NCBI RefSeq assembly: GCF_013373865.1
Contig: NC_050472.1
Coordinates: 12,671,913-12,735,912, forward strand
Direction of reading: 5' to 3'
DNA from: Monomorium pharaonis
Lineage: Eukaryota; Arthropoda; Insecta; Hymenoptera; Formicidae
DNA length: 64,000 nucleotides
Below, one piece after another: positions 26,501 to 39,981 of this stretch (positions are counted from its first letter, which is position 1; each line of letters opens with the position of its first letter). The notes below the pieces were generated by a model. It had not been told where the DNA came from. It saw only the letters and a program-made list of their open reading frames with translations, and did no database searches. The translations under genes were made by a program, and so were the position numbers.

Positions 26501-29500
26501 CGGACCTGGCGTTCCCGAGGGAAAGCAACGTTGCAACATACCCAATTAGATAAGCCTGCTAAAATCACATATTGTAAAAGTTTTACAGCAAAGATTGTTT
26601 CAATTTTGACAACAATTTTATGATATGTAATTGTCTTTTGCTTTGTCTTCTAAAAGTTTCGAGCAAATTTACGACAAAAGTTTTCATCAAACGATGCTGT
26701 AAATAACAGAAAAAGACTTGTACATAAATATTACGTAGAGAAATCATAAGGTTTGTTCCGACACAATAAAATACAAAATTTACACAAATAACAAATCTTC
26801 CTACACGACATGACAATAAATTTATGGTAAGAATAGAAAAAAATCTTGTTAAACACAGAATAACGGCAAATTAGTAACAAAAACAAAGTAAAACTTGCCC
26901 AGCACACTTTTGCGGCAAAATTGCGACAAGGTGTGTCCGCAAACAGTTTAGTATATTTTATACCAATAACACATTATACCAATAACGCATATTTTATACC
27001 AATAACAAAGTTGCGTTATCAGGTTTTAACAAGGACCACTTCATTTCTTGGTAACTTTACTATTTACTTCTAGATGGCGCATTTCTTGTGAAAAAGATTC
27101 ACCTACTGGGTAAATAAAAAGGGCTCGTCAAGATCAGAGAACCAAGTACGATTGCACCATTCACACATGATCAGTCCAATATTTTATTTTTGTCGATCTT
27201 AATTTTGACAAAATTTGTCCTGTTCTTGCCATAAATTTGCTTGTATATTGTGTATAGAAAGATTTGCCTTGTTTTTGCCACAATTTTGTTGTTATTCTTT
27301 ACTAGCAAGTTTATCCTGTTACTTGCATAAAATATGCGTCATACTATTTACGACGGGTGGCACTCACTTGGATGATTCAAATGGACACGGTACATTTGCA
27401 CACGGTAGTTTTGGACATAATATTTTGCACACTGTTCATTTGCACACCGTTAATTTGAACACGGTGCTTTTGGACACCGTTCATTTGCACACCGTTCAGT
27501 TGCACACCGCTCACTTGCACAGCGTTTAGTTGGACACGAAAAAAAACGGACAAAAACACACGTGCGCGCGCACGCGCACACACACACGAGAGGTATAAAA
27601 GAGATCTTCAATCTCCTCCCACACGCACCCTGTCGGTAGAGTGCTCTCGGCATAGTTATTTCTCACTGTGTCCAAGTGAACGGTGTGCAACTGAATGGTG
27701 TGCAAATGCACCGTGTCCATTCGAACCGTCTGCAAATGCAACGCTCCCTTTACGACAAGCCTTGCCAGTAAAAGCTAAGTTTAATGCGGACACCTTGTCG
27801 TAATTTTGCTGCAAAGGTTTGATCTAGTTTGCGGCAAACTTCATGCAAAGTTCGCATCATTTTGTCAGCTGGGTACATACATACACACACGCGCGCGCAC
27901 ATACATACATACGAGAAAAGGACTACACACGTGCGCACGCGCGCGCATGATATGTATTGTCCTTTTCTCGTGTATGTTCTCTTATTAAAGAACTCCTCAC
28001 CCACTGGAATTTGAGTGACTATAATTTGCCCACGTTCGGAATGGCCATCGTTAAATATGAGCACGTTCACAATGGCCACGTTCGTTTTACTCGCGTTTGA
28101 AATGGACACATTCGAAATGGCCACGTTCGTTTTACTTACGTTCATAATGGACACGAGAAATACCGCATAAAGTTCGTTTTGATCACGTTCGAAAGAGTGA
28201 GTAATTACAGTTATAGTAAAAATAGTTACAGTTACAAGTAAATATAAAAAATAAGAATCTTACATTTTATGCTTTACTGACTGTAAATTATGTGCATAAT
28301 TATATGCTTAATTATGTATTTTATTATTTTATGTACACTAAATAAGAATTTTATAAAGACAAAAAAAAATTAAATAATATGTTACTATTATCAGAATTTA
28401 ATGAAATATAACTCTACATCAGCTGTCATACATTGATTTATACATTCTCTTCGTTACAAAATTTTAATAAAAATTTTTATTAATTTTTAATTAAAATTTG
28501 ATATTCAAATATATCATTAAAATGATCTTTTTGTGACGTCATTATAGAATTATCGATGCTAAGCATGCCTTCCACAGATGCAGAATTTAAAATATCTGTG
28601 TTATAGTTAATAAAAAGTTTTTTAATTGAAATGTAATTTAGCATATTAATACTGCAATTATTCGATTTTAAGAATGGATATAATTCCTCTTGTGTAGACT
28701 CGACTTTTTCCGGTTGTTAATAAAAAATTTTAGCGTCCCTTTGTTCCTCCAAAAATTACTATTAAAATAACTATTAAAATGGTTACTTGGACACAGTACA
28801 ATTGGACACAATGCAAATGGACACGTTGCAAATGGACACAAAATAATGTACACCGTACATTTCTACACCGTAACCGTGGCCACTCACACGCACACACACC
28901 CGGAAGTGCAAGAGGGGGCCTTTGGTCCCCCTCCCGTCCCCACCCCGTCGGTAGGAGTGCCCTAAACAAAAGAGTATAGAAATGTACGGTGTACAACTTT
29001 ACGATGTAAAACTTTGCGGTGTACCAAATTCCTGTGTCCAAATAAACCGTGTCCATTTGAACCGTGTACATTAGTTTGTATCCATTTACAACGTGTCCAT
29101 CTGCACTGTGTCCAATTGTACTGTGTCCAAGTGAGTCACTCCCGTGAAGGCCACTTTACCCGAAGCAGTTAGGCTCGTATTTTAGCCAGACATCGAAACG
29201 CGGCTTTGGAAATCATTTGTCTCAAAGACGGGACGGTGGTAACTGAGAACGATGTTTGATTCACTTGTTGGTATCTAATTGTCCGGGCTTCCGCGGAGAT
29301 GCAGGGCGAGATATACAGCAAAGAACAATGGGCTTATACGGGATATGAAAGAATAATTGGTCTCTAGCGGCTAAAATCGTTAGGCCCAATAGGATCAAAT
29401 AAGCCGTAAGAGCTTTCAAATACTTTAAATCGGCCGGATCGGTTCTTTCCGGCTCTTCTACAGAAGAAACAGATTATCAATCCGCTCACATGGACTTTGA

Positions 29501-32215
29501 GGACTTATTTGGCGCTGGGCTATACGCTTGCAGACAGGCGAGAATTGTATTCATCCTTAAAGTGGTCAAGGTCGGTTACAATTCTGTCAAGGATTTTGTC
29601 AGACTCCGTTATTGCGATGGGGCAAAACAGAAGGCCGGTGATTCGTCGAACCGGGCATCAAGGAACCTGTTCCTTAGGATGGAGATGTCTGGTTTACAGA
29701 TAACTCCGGAACGAAGCCGGTCTTTACTGTCACCGTAATGGGACAAAGATAATCGTTCTGCTTGGCAAATATGCTACGGTTTTCCAAGCGAAAGCTATTA
29801 TTAGATGTGCCCAGAATCTATTAGAATCCGTTAGGATAGAAAGGCGCATCAAAATCTACTCGTACAGTCAAATGGTAAGGAAATAAACCAGCACTTAAAG
29901 TAGTTATACTGGAGAAAGGAAACAGAGATAAAATGCAGACAGGTCAGAGCCCTGTTAGAGGAGTATTCTGATGAGCGTTTGGCTAGAAACGTAAAATCTT
30001 TGAGTAGACAAGACGCCAAACTCGCAATGTAGCCACTGATAGGCCATGGTGACCTTAATTACCACTTGCACAAGCTGAGTTGTAGTTGCTCGATTGCAGG
30101 TTTTGTGAAGAAAAGGCGGAAACTAATCTTTATATTCTTGGGTGCTATCCAGTGCTGGTCGGACCAAGGAAACTCCTGTTGGGATCAGGTGTTCTAGAAC
30201 CGAATCAGAACCGAGGCAGTTGCCTGTAAAGGATTTACTCCATTGTTTGAAGAAAGCGAGGCTCTCTTAAAGGCAACTAATAAGCAGGGAGGCATAATTT
30301 AGACTTTGTCTGCGTGCTAGTGGTAGGGCCTCGTATGAGGACCATGAGAATCATCTCTCGCTTTATTATTATTATTATTAAATTTAATTTATAGACTAAC
30401 ATTAACATGTGTACTTTAATTCTGGAAAAAGATCTCCAAATCTATAAAAAAATACATACATTAAAAAAAAATTAATTTGTTCAGCTTGATTAAATTTTTT
30501 CAATTCAAATAATTATGTATGTCAGACAAATATATAAATATTCTGATAACGCATTTAAAAGTCTAATCTTTTTTTATGCGGTTTTTTATTATTTTGCCTG
30601 TTTAAAGATAAAATGTTTTTATTCAAATCGCACAAAACATTTTTTTCACTCATTTTTTTTCCTAAATAATAAAAACATAGTGACAACTAATGTCCTAATT
30701 TTTCAAAAAAAAAGAGCAATACATTTTTTTAAATTAAAGCATTTAAATACTACTTAGATTGCACATTTTTATTTTATTTTCCATTACCTCTTTGTGCCTG
30801 TACATCAATTATTTAAGGTTTTCTTTAAATCACGTATTTAAATGAAAAATGAATAGAAATAAATTTTTAACGCTTATAACAATCTTAAAATTGTTAGAGC
30901 TGGGCCTTTTTTAAATCTCGCACTGTAAGATGCCAAATCGCCCAAATCTCTGAATTCAAGTCTTATGCTCAATGTGTCCGCACATAATTAAAATCACCAA
31001 AATTACATATTTTAAACATATCTATACAAAATTTTTAAGAAAGTTTAGTGATTAGGATTAATAACAGGAATTAATAACAGAACAGATTACGAACAGATTG
31101 TTATTCTTCAAATACATCAAATTCCATATAAAATCTAAAACTTTAAATGCCTTGTTCTCTGAATTGATACGCTGTTTTAATAAATAATTTAAGAAAATTA
31201 TAAGAATATTTATGGAAACTATTTCAGCAAAATTTGAGTCAATTTCATGAAGAAGAGAAGAACGGCCTTATAGACCCTCCTTTTTTAGTTGAGAATCAAA
31301 TTCCATTGAATGCGGTGTCCTTTACCCATTACCTGTTATACGTATGTTGTTTATATCATTATCAGCATTTACTTACTACTACGCTGTGAACTGCTCCTAT
31401 CCTCGTACAAGCCAGCATGGCGATCGGTAGTTCCAAGATCATTGGCATATAAATCACTACCTTATCTCCCATGGAAACACTTTTCGATTTGAGAATATTC
31501 GCAAATCTGCATGTCTCCTCCAGTAACTTTCTATATGTCAGTCGTGAGTAATCTTCCGGATCGTTTCCTTCCCTGATAACACAATGGAGAGTAAAATTTA
31601 TCAGTGAGTAAATTAATTCATATAATGAACTTATTCAATTCGAAACAAAAAGAGTATGAGCATTATAATTTACAGTCTTGCAACAAATCGCGCAATGCTA
31701 AAAAAATAAGAATGTATGAACATTCACACTGTAAATATTAAAGAATTAAATTTAACCACTAATTAAACAAGTTTTAGTGATATATATGTTACGTCCAGCC
31801 TTGTAGGATTTAATTCTTTTATTTGAGAGAAGGATATTTCAGGAAGAATGGTTAAGGCAGGGAAGGACGTAACGAGACTTACCATTCCCGAAGGCACGCA
31901 AGAGAGAGGGTAGGTGCCTCGGGTCGTACTGTTTGTGACTCGAAAATGCAGGTCAACGTGCCAATAAGGCCCGCTATAACCCGTTTCAAGTCGTACGTCC
32001 AAGTACGTCGGTCCAAATTTTGAGTCAACGAATTGAATCGCTTTAACTCGGGATCGGACCTGGTGCTATCCTTGTTCGGAATGAAGGGAGGTCGTTGAAA
32101 TTAAATGCACAAATGAATTACTTAAATCTAACAAACATTTATTTTAACATTATATTTACAAAGCTGTAGTCGTTGTATCTTTGACATGAGTTTAAATTTA
32201 AAAGTAAGAGTATAC

Positions 32216-32263
<48 letters not shown>

Positions 32264-35075
32264 TACATTAGAGTTGCTGTTTGTTTAATTAAAAAAGAAA
32301 GTGATTCGGAGAGAAATGGAACAGATGATTCTTGTCATGTTTTTGAACTTATCTATTACTTTTTATTGTTATTGTGTGAGCTCCTCTAGAATAACGGTAG
32401 ATGGGGGGAAGAAGTTATTTAAAAAATCGGTAGGAACGGCGAAAGGATCATAGTAATGGGGAATGAAGACTGGGATGGGATCTGAGAGAGCAAGTGCGGG
32501 AAGGATATCTAATAGAATTTCCGGATTTATTGCGTCCGGGTTAATTGCGAAATTGCGAATTTTGTAATGAGGGGTCTATTTTTAACGGAAATTGTTCTAA
32601 AAGCTCAATTAACGATGTTTGAGTTCCGTCGTAGTGATAAAAGCGGGGCCGGGGTGAGACTCGATCTAATTCGTCTACTATTTCTATGGATGGTGCAGGA
32701 GAAGGTGGAGATGGAATGTTTTCAGGTTCTGAGGAACTAATCGGAGAATAAATAGGAGAGGGCGGAGGAGACGGAATATTTTGAGGATCACGCAGGAGTT
32801 CTTCAAGGTTATGGGATGTTGACTGGATATCCTGAGGATCACTCGAGGGTTCCTCAGGGTTGTGGTGTAATGACGGGATATCCTGAGGATCGCACGAAGG
32901 TTCCTCAGTGTTGTGGTGTAATGACGGGAATTCTAGAGGATCACACAGGGGTTCCTCAAGTTGGTAAGGTGCTGACGGAGTTCCCAAGGAATCCAGGTAT
33001 TCTGAATAGGCAGCGTCAAGTGTTTCGCGAGCCCGCCTAATTTTTTCGGCTCTCCTACGCCGGGACCGTCTTACATTCCAGCGATTTCTCTTGTGGAAAA
33101 ACTGATTTTCCACTGCAATACATACGTATATTCTAATTGTGTTCAACGAAAGGAAACTACCCAAAAGTAAAAGTTGAATGGTTGAGACTTACTACTTGTT
33201 GAGACGGTTCTGGTTGAGGGTGAAATTCCTGGCTTCAGGATTTACGGACGGCTCTCTGCTGGCTGCAGCAAGTCAGGCTCAAGGCTGGAGAGTAGTAAGC
33301 CCAAGTGCACTCACTTCACCTTCCGTTCGATAATGTTCGGAATTGAAATGGTCAACACTGAATGTTTTGGCACTGAATGTTCAGCGGAACTCGAAACTGC
33401 AAATACAGCACAAACTCCGACCCGTAGGTATAATTTGAATTTTTTGACTTGTAGCGCACACTGGTTTTCCGGTAAAGGTGAAAGCAGAAGAGCTGCTCGC
33501 GGTCTTTGGGATCGCGATTATATAGGAAGTTTTCCGAAAGGAAGGGTTAGGATGTAGGCGGTTTCATTTTTGGATTGGTAGGCCCTTCCAAAGCCACCAA
33601 ATTTGGAGCTTGTCTATTGAAAAATTCATTTAGGTTACTTGTTGCTTAGATGACCAATCGCTGGCTCATCTTTCCTGGTCTCCACCCGAATTACTTTTGA
33701 GTACAGAGGTGGGAGGTTTACAATTTTCATTTTCTTATCTAAGGGACAGGCGACAAAAAAAAAGGAATTTATTGTTATATTTGTCTGTAAACTATTTGTA
33801 GAAAGTTGCGCCTTCGGTTGTTATTTTAACCCAAACCGCGTTTTTGCTTGAGTAATAAATTTTACAGTTCCGGAAATTCTTTGTCTGATATATTTCAAAT
33901 ATTTTTCTTTTCAAGTTTCGATATTTCCCTTTTTTTTGCCTTTACTTAGGTACCGATCTAAGGCATTGTTGAGCACGGTCCGGTAATAAAAATAGTTATT
34001 ACGATATTTCTTATTCTAAATTCAACATTCCTTTAGACTTTAGAAAGAATTGAATCATATCTGACGGTCGTTTTTAGAAATTATTTATGGGTGAAAACTA
34101 GAGTCCTCGTTTGATTGCTGTACTTTTGATTTATTCATTTATTGTTCTTTAGAAATAAAATTTTAAATTATCGCTATATTTCACAAACTTGTGACAATAG
34201 AGCGATCCTATGCAAACATTCTTGTTTGCAACAAAACTATTTTCAGCCGTCAGAATATGATTTCTTTTATTTATCTATTTTTCTTAGAAGGATCAGCGAT
34301 AGGGAAAAACGTTAAGTCCGCTAGACGTAACATATAAAATTTTGTTATTTTTAACTTCTATGTGTATTAAAATTATTATTACGTTCATATAAATCATTAA
34401 GACCTAAAAACGTGAAATCAAAATGGTAATTATTCACTCATAGGGAGCCACCCCCCCATTTCAAAGTCTTTCACATATATTATCAGGGACATGACCCTGA
34501 GTAACTTTTCCTTATAACTTAATCGTTGGTCATTGTTCGTTAAAGAGTTATTAACAAAAAAAGTTGGAAAAATATCCATGTAAAATAGAATAACACACAC
34601 ACACAGGAAGGTGCAAGTGGAGGGGTCTTCGGCCTCCTCCTCCCGCACTCCATTGGTACATGCCTGCCCTGTACAGAAATGCGCGAAAGTACGGTATTTT
34701 GTTGAGAAATAACTATGTCACACAAAATTTTCACACAAAATTTTGTGTGGAAAAAGAATATATTCAGAGAATATACTCAGAAATCGCGTGGGCGGGGGAG
34801 GAGCTCCGCCCTCACCCTGCATCCCCTCCCCGTAATTTTTCCTAACTCTAACCCACCAATTTTACGTCGCTATTTGATTAATGTAAAAACATTGGAAACG
34901 AACAACGTGGAAAGTCGCAAACCCATGTGGTACAGTACAAGTGTGGACGTCGTTTACTTTAAGTACAGTAGATTTGCGTATTTTTGTACAAACCCTTAAT
35001 GACAGAGTGGGTACAGGAGGAGAAGGTCAAAAGCTTCCCCACTTGCACTCCCTCTGTGGGTATGTGGCTGTGTGC

Positions 35076-35123
<48 letters not shown>

Positions 35124-35604
35124 ATGTATGTTGTTTTATTTTAAATGAATATTTTTCAAACTTCTTTTGTTAATAACTCTTTAACAAACAATGACCAACG
35201 ATTAAGTTATAAGGAAAAGTTATTCAAGGTCGTGTCTCTGATAACGTATGTGAAGGATATTGAAATAGGGGTAGCTCCGTATAAGTGAATAATTTCCATC
35301 AAAATTATTATATTTGTTAACCGAGAATAAACAGGATTAAATTATTACGTTGTAACGGTGCACCCAAAATTGCACCGTTCGTGCAGCGACAAAAAACCGA
35401 CGCGTCATTCACCGGGACAACAGGGCACATCGCGTCCGACCTAAAGGACCACCCGGTATAATGCGAGCGCTCGCCCGAGCATGCGCAAGTACGGACCGCA
35501 CATCGAGCCAACAGACCGCGGACGCGCAATACCGCACGCCAGGCATCGCGCAAGGCACTAGCGACAAAAATCCTCCTTTTTCCTTTGCTCTCCCGTGTGC
35601 GTGC

Positions 35605-35637
<33 letters not shown>

Positions 35638-38600
35638 TGCGTGCGCGCGCGCGCACGTGCAAAGCATTCTCTGCATATAGGTTTGCAACTATAAAATATT
35701 TATAAGAAGGAAAGATATTTATAATAAATATTTTGTACATATCTTTATGTCTTAGTTTGCCAGGTATAAAAAATATGATAAATATTTATGAAAATATTTA
35801 AAATAAACAAATAGATTATTCCATGCTCCCTATACCGGAGTGACGGGATGTTTTTTATAGGGACTACCTTACAGCCACGTTACTCTTATCCAATACAGTT
35901 ACATCACATCCATGTATACTATATATGTACATAACTTCTCATCCCCCTCACGCCATGGCCATTATGCAGCCTCACGTCTAATTGCCCCCCCCCCTCCACG
36001 TCCCTCTATTCCCTTCCCGTTCTAATTCCCTTATTACCCTGTTCAAAAAGTACGATAGAAACTGATAGAAACATATAGAAATTTGATAGAAATTTAATAT
36101 GATTTTATCTGAATCTATCGTTTCTATCGGACACTAGATTTCCTGCCAGATAGAAAAGTTATAAAATTCTATCGTTCCTTATCGTATTTGAAATAAACTT
36201 TGATTAAAACTTTATCTGAATACGACTACTTTTCTATATGATCCTATCTACTTATCGTACTGAATATGAAAATTACGATTCAAGATCTATAAGACTCTAT
36301 ATGAATTAATCTGAAATTGTCCCTATACGTTTTTATTAAAAATATGTTATATACTATAATAGTTCTCTATCATTGTCTATATAATTGGAGATATTTTAAA
36401 CAGGGAAAAATTATTTCGCAATTTTGCCGAGCATAACATTTTATCATTCTTTATCGTGTCTGAATCAAACGATTAAAACTTTATCTGAATATAGAATTAT
36501 CTGAATAATTTATATAGACTTTAAGTCGTAATTTTTTTATTCAATAAGATAAACAAATAAGATAATATAGGAAAGTATCCATATTCAGATAAAGTTTTAA
36601 TCGTTTAATTCGGATATCATAAAGAACAACAGAATGTTCTGTCCGGCGGAATTATAAAATAACACAGACACACAAAAAAAAAGGTTGGTCCGGCGGACTA
36701 GAGTAGTCAATCCTTATGTATTTTGATCCAATGAATACGAATCCAAAGTCAAAATTGCAAAGTTAGCTCGCATTTCCTAACTTCAAAAAAAAATTTTTTT
36801 TAATGTTGGTCTGGCGGACCAGACTATATAATCAGTCAATCCTTATGTATTTTGACCCACTGAATCCAAATCCAAGGTTAGAATAAAAGAGTTAAATATA
36901 ATAGGTAAAGGGAGTGAATTTTCTACGCTATTCATTCACAGAAGCTTAGACTTGTTATAAGTATTGAATTTTCCCCGGATAATGTGCTTACGCAAGCTTG
37001 CACGCTCCGAATTATACATTTAAGATCCAAGGTGTTTTTTTAAGGTTAGAAAAAAATAAGCCAATTCAGCAATTCTGACCTTGAATTTCGATTCAGCGGG
37101 TCAAAATACATAAGAATAGACTACTCTGGTCCGCCGGACCAACATTAAAAAAAATGTTTTTTGAGGTTAAAAAAAATGAACAAATTTAATAATTCTGACC
37201 TTGAATTTGGATTCAGCGAGTCAAAATACATAAGAATAGACTATTTTGGTCCGCCGGACCAACATTAAAAAAAAGTTTTTTTGAGGTTAGAAAAAATGAG
37301 CAAATTTAGTAATTCTGACCTTGAATTTGGATTCAGCGGGTCAAAATACATAAGGATTGACTAGTCTGGTCCGCCGGATCACTTTTTTTGTGTGCCTGTG
37401 ATAATTGTTCCTTCTTGAAATATCTCCTATTATAAAGACAACGATAGAAAACGATTATTGTTCTATAACATATATTTGATAGATACATATAGGGACATTT
37501 TCAGATTAATTTGTATAGACTTTAAATCGTAATTTTTCTATTCAGTAAGATAATTAAGTAAGATCATATAGGAAAGTATCCATATTCAGATAAAGTTTTA
37601 ATCGTTTAATTGAGATACGATAAAGAACGAAAGAATTTTATAAATTTTCTATCAAATTTCTATATGTTTCTATCATTTTCTATCCAACTTTTTAGTTAGT
37701 ACGCAGCGCCGCCGATAGGCTGGTAGGCGATTACTCTCTCGTGAGTCAAATGCAGCCGACCCGCTATATAAAGACCACCCGCAACACGATTAAGACAAGC
37801 AATAATCAGTTCCTTTCGCTACGAGAGTTGTGGAAGATGTGGAAGACGACTACCACATTACTTTTATAATTTACTCATTTTAATTGAGTAAACGATTCTG
37901 TACAAGAAAAGAAAACGTTTACATTTTTTGAACTAGATTTACGATACTACTAGATTTACGAACTAGGTAATCTATACGAAAAATATGATACAGAAAGATA
38001 AAAAGTCTATCATAAGTTTTAGATAAGCAATCTAATATTTGCGAACCAAAAACACGATAGAATACGATTAATTTATATAAAACATGACGATAGAAATTGA
38101 TTAAAAACGATAGGTAATCTATACGAAAAATACGGGAGCGTCCCAGATGCGCACAGTAATAAACGGACACAGCAAACTGAGTGAAACGGACACAGTAACA
38201 AACGGACACAGACCAAACGGACACAGTAATAAACAGACACAGTAACAGACGGACACAGTAACAAACGGACACAGACCAAATGCGCACAGAGCGAAACGGA
38301 CACAGTGCGAAACGGACACAGTAACATACGGACACAGACCAAATGCGCACAGACCAAATGCACACGGACCAAATGCGCACACTGCACGTGCGCACGGACC
38401 AAATGCAATACATGTACATTGCAAGCAGAGTAAAGTCCACATAGGTTAGCGACTTGGACGGGGCGGGTGCGGGAGGGGGGCCAAAGGCCCCCCTTGCACC
38501 CCCCCCGTGTGTGTGTGTGTGTGTGTATGTGTGCATGCAAAGCATTCACTGCATCACATGGATTTGCGACTTTCCGTGTATGCATTTGGTCTGTGCGCAT

Positions 38601-39940
38601 GTGCAGTGTGCGCATTTGGTCTGTGTCCGTTTCGCTCTGTGCGCATTTGGTCTGTGTCCGTTTATTACTGTGTTCGTTTCGCACTGTGTCCGTTTGTTAC
38701 TGTGTCCGTTTCGCACTGTGTCCGTTTGGTCTGTGTCCGTTTGTTACTGTGTCCGTTTCACTCAGCCTGCTGTGTCCGTTTATTACTGTGCGCATCTGGG
38801 ACGCTCCCTTTCGCACCCACCCCGTCCAAGTCGCTAACCTATGTACACATTACAAACGCAGCCATAATGAATATTTAATATGCGTTTGATTGAATGCGTG
38901 TGCAATTGAACGGTGTGCAACTGAACGGTGTGCAATTGAACGGTGCGCAATTGAACGGGGCGTAATCGAACGATGCGCAAACGAAAGGTGGGCAATCGAA
39001 CGGTGTCCAATCGAACCGTGTCCAATTGAACTATGTCCAATAAAACGGTGTCCAATCGAATTGTGTCCAATCGAACGGAGTCCAATCGAACGGTGTCCAA
39101 TTGAACGGTGCGCAATTGAACGGTGCCCAATGTTTCGTGTCTAATAACACGGTGGACAATTGCAACGTGTCTAATTGTACTGTGCGCTATTAAACCTCTC
39201 TCGACGGAAAAGGCAGAGGTAGAGTAGAGAGCGGTGCACTTGCACACGGTTCAAATGGCCACGGTGCATTGCACACGGTGCATTTGCACACTATGCATTT
39301 GGACACAAAAGAAATTTGATTAAAAATATACACTAGTTATATGCATACATAAAATTTAACCACCGGATATTTGCACACAAAAAAATGCCCACCGTTCACT
39401 TGGACCCGTAAAAGTTGCACACCATTCATTTGCACACCGCTCACTTGCGCACCATTCACTTGCACACTGCTCACTTGCCCACCACTCATTTGCACGCCAT
39501 GAAATGCGCACCGATCATTTGCACGTGGAAAGATATGCACTGATCATTTGCACACGAAAAGATGCGCACTGATCATTTGCACACTGAAAGATATGCACCA
39601 ATCATTTGCACACCGTTCATTTGCACACCGTTCAATTGCACACCGTTCAATCAAACGCATATTAAATAATTATACATTATGGCTGCGTTTACAATGTATA
39701 CATGGGTTAGCGACTTGGACGGGAGCGTCCCAGATGCGCACAGTAATAAACGGATACAGCAGGCTGAGTGAAACGGACACAGTAACAAACGAACACAGAC
39801 CAAATGCGCACAGAGCGAAACGGACACAGACCAAATGCAATCCATATACATTGCAAGCAGAGTAAAGTCCACATAGGTTAGCGACTTGGACGGGGTGGGT
39901 GCGGGAGGGGGGCCGAAGGCCCCCCTTGCATTCCCCCCCC

Positions 39941-39981
<41 letters not shown>

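Larger units (their letters stand above)
31787..32540. other. GC-moderate stretch, possible LTR end
   Basis: 31787 starts TGTTACGTCCAGCC, which on the minus strand is an ...GGACGTAACA end preceded 35 bp earlier by AATAAA, as at the 3' end of an LTR. No matching 5' end or target duplication was found. Contains the nested gene's presumed 3' UTR. Confidence 0.3.

Noticed and set aside
24441..31390. Apparent loss of Phe-Ala-Gly between AcCoAS exons 3 and 4, suggesting a 7-nt microexon
   Set aside because: Using the acceptor tag at 24448-24450 instead of the cag seven bases on, exon 4 begins TTC GCA GGC and restores the residues in phase.
33333..33557. Plus-strand ORF of 74 codons
   Set aside because: Lies on the opposite strand of the presumed promoter and leader of the nested gene; no similarity recognised.
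38885..39660. Regularly spaced short repeats resembling a CRISPR array
   Set aside because: Units are contiguous 15-bp words without unique spacers, there are no cas genes, and the genome is animal.
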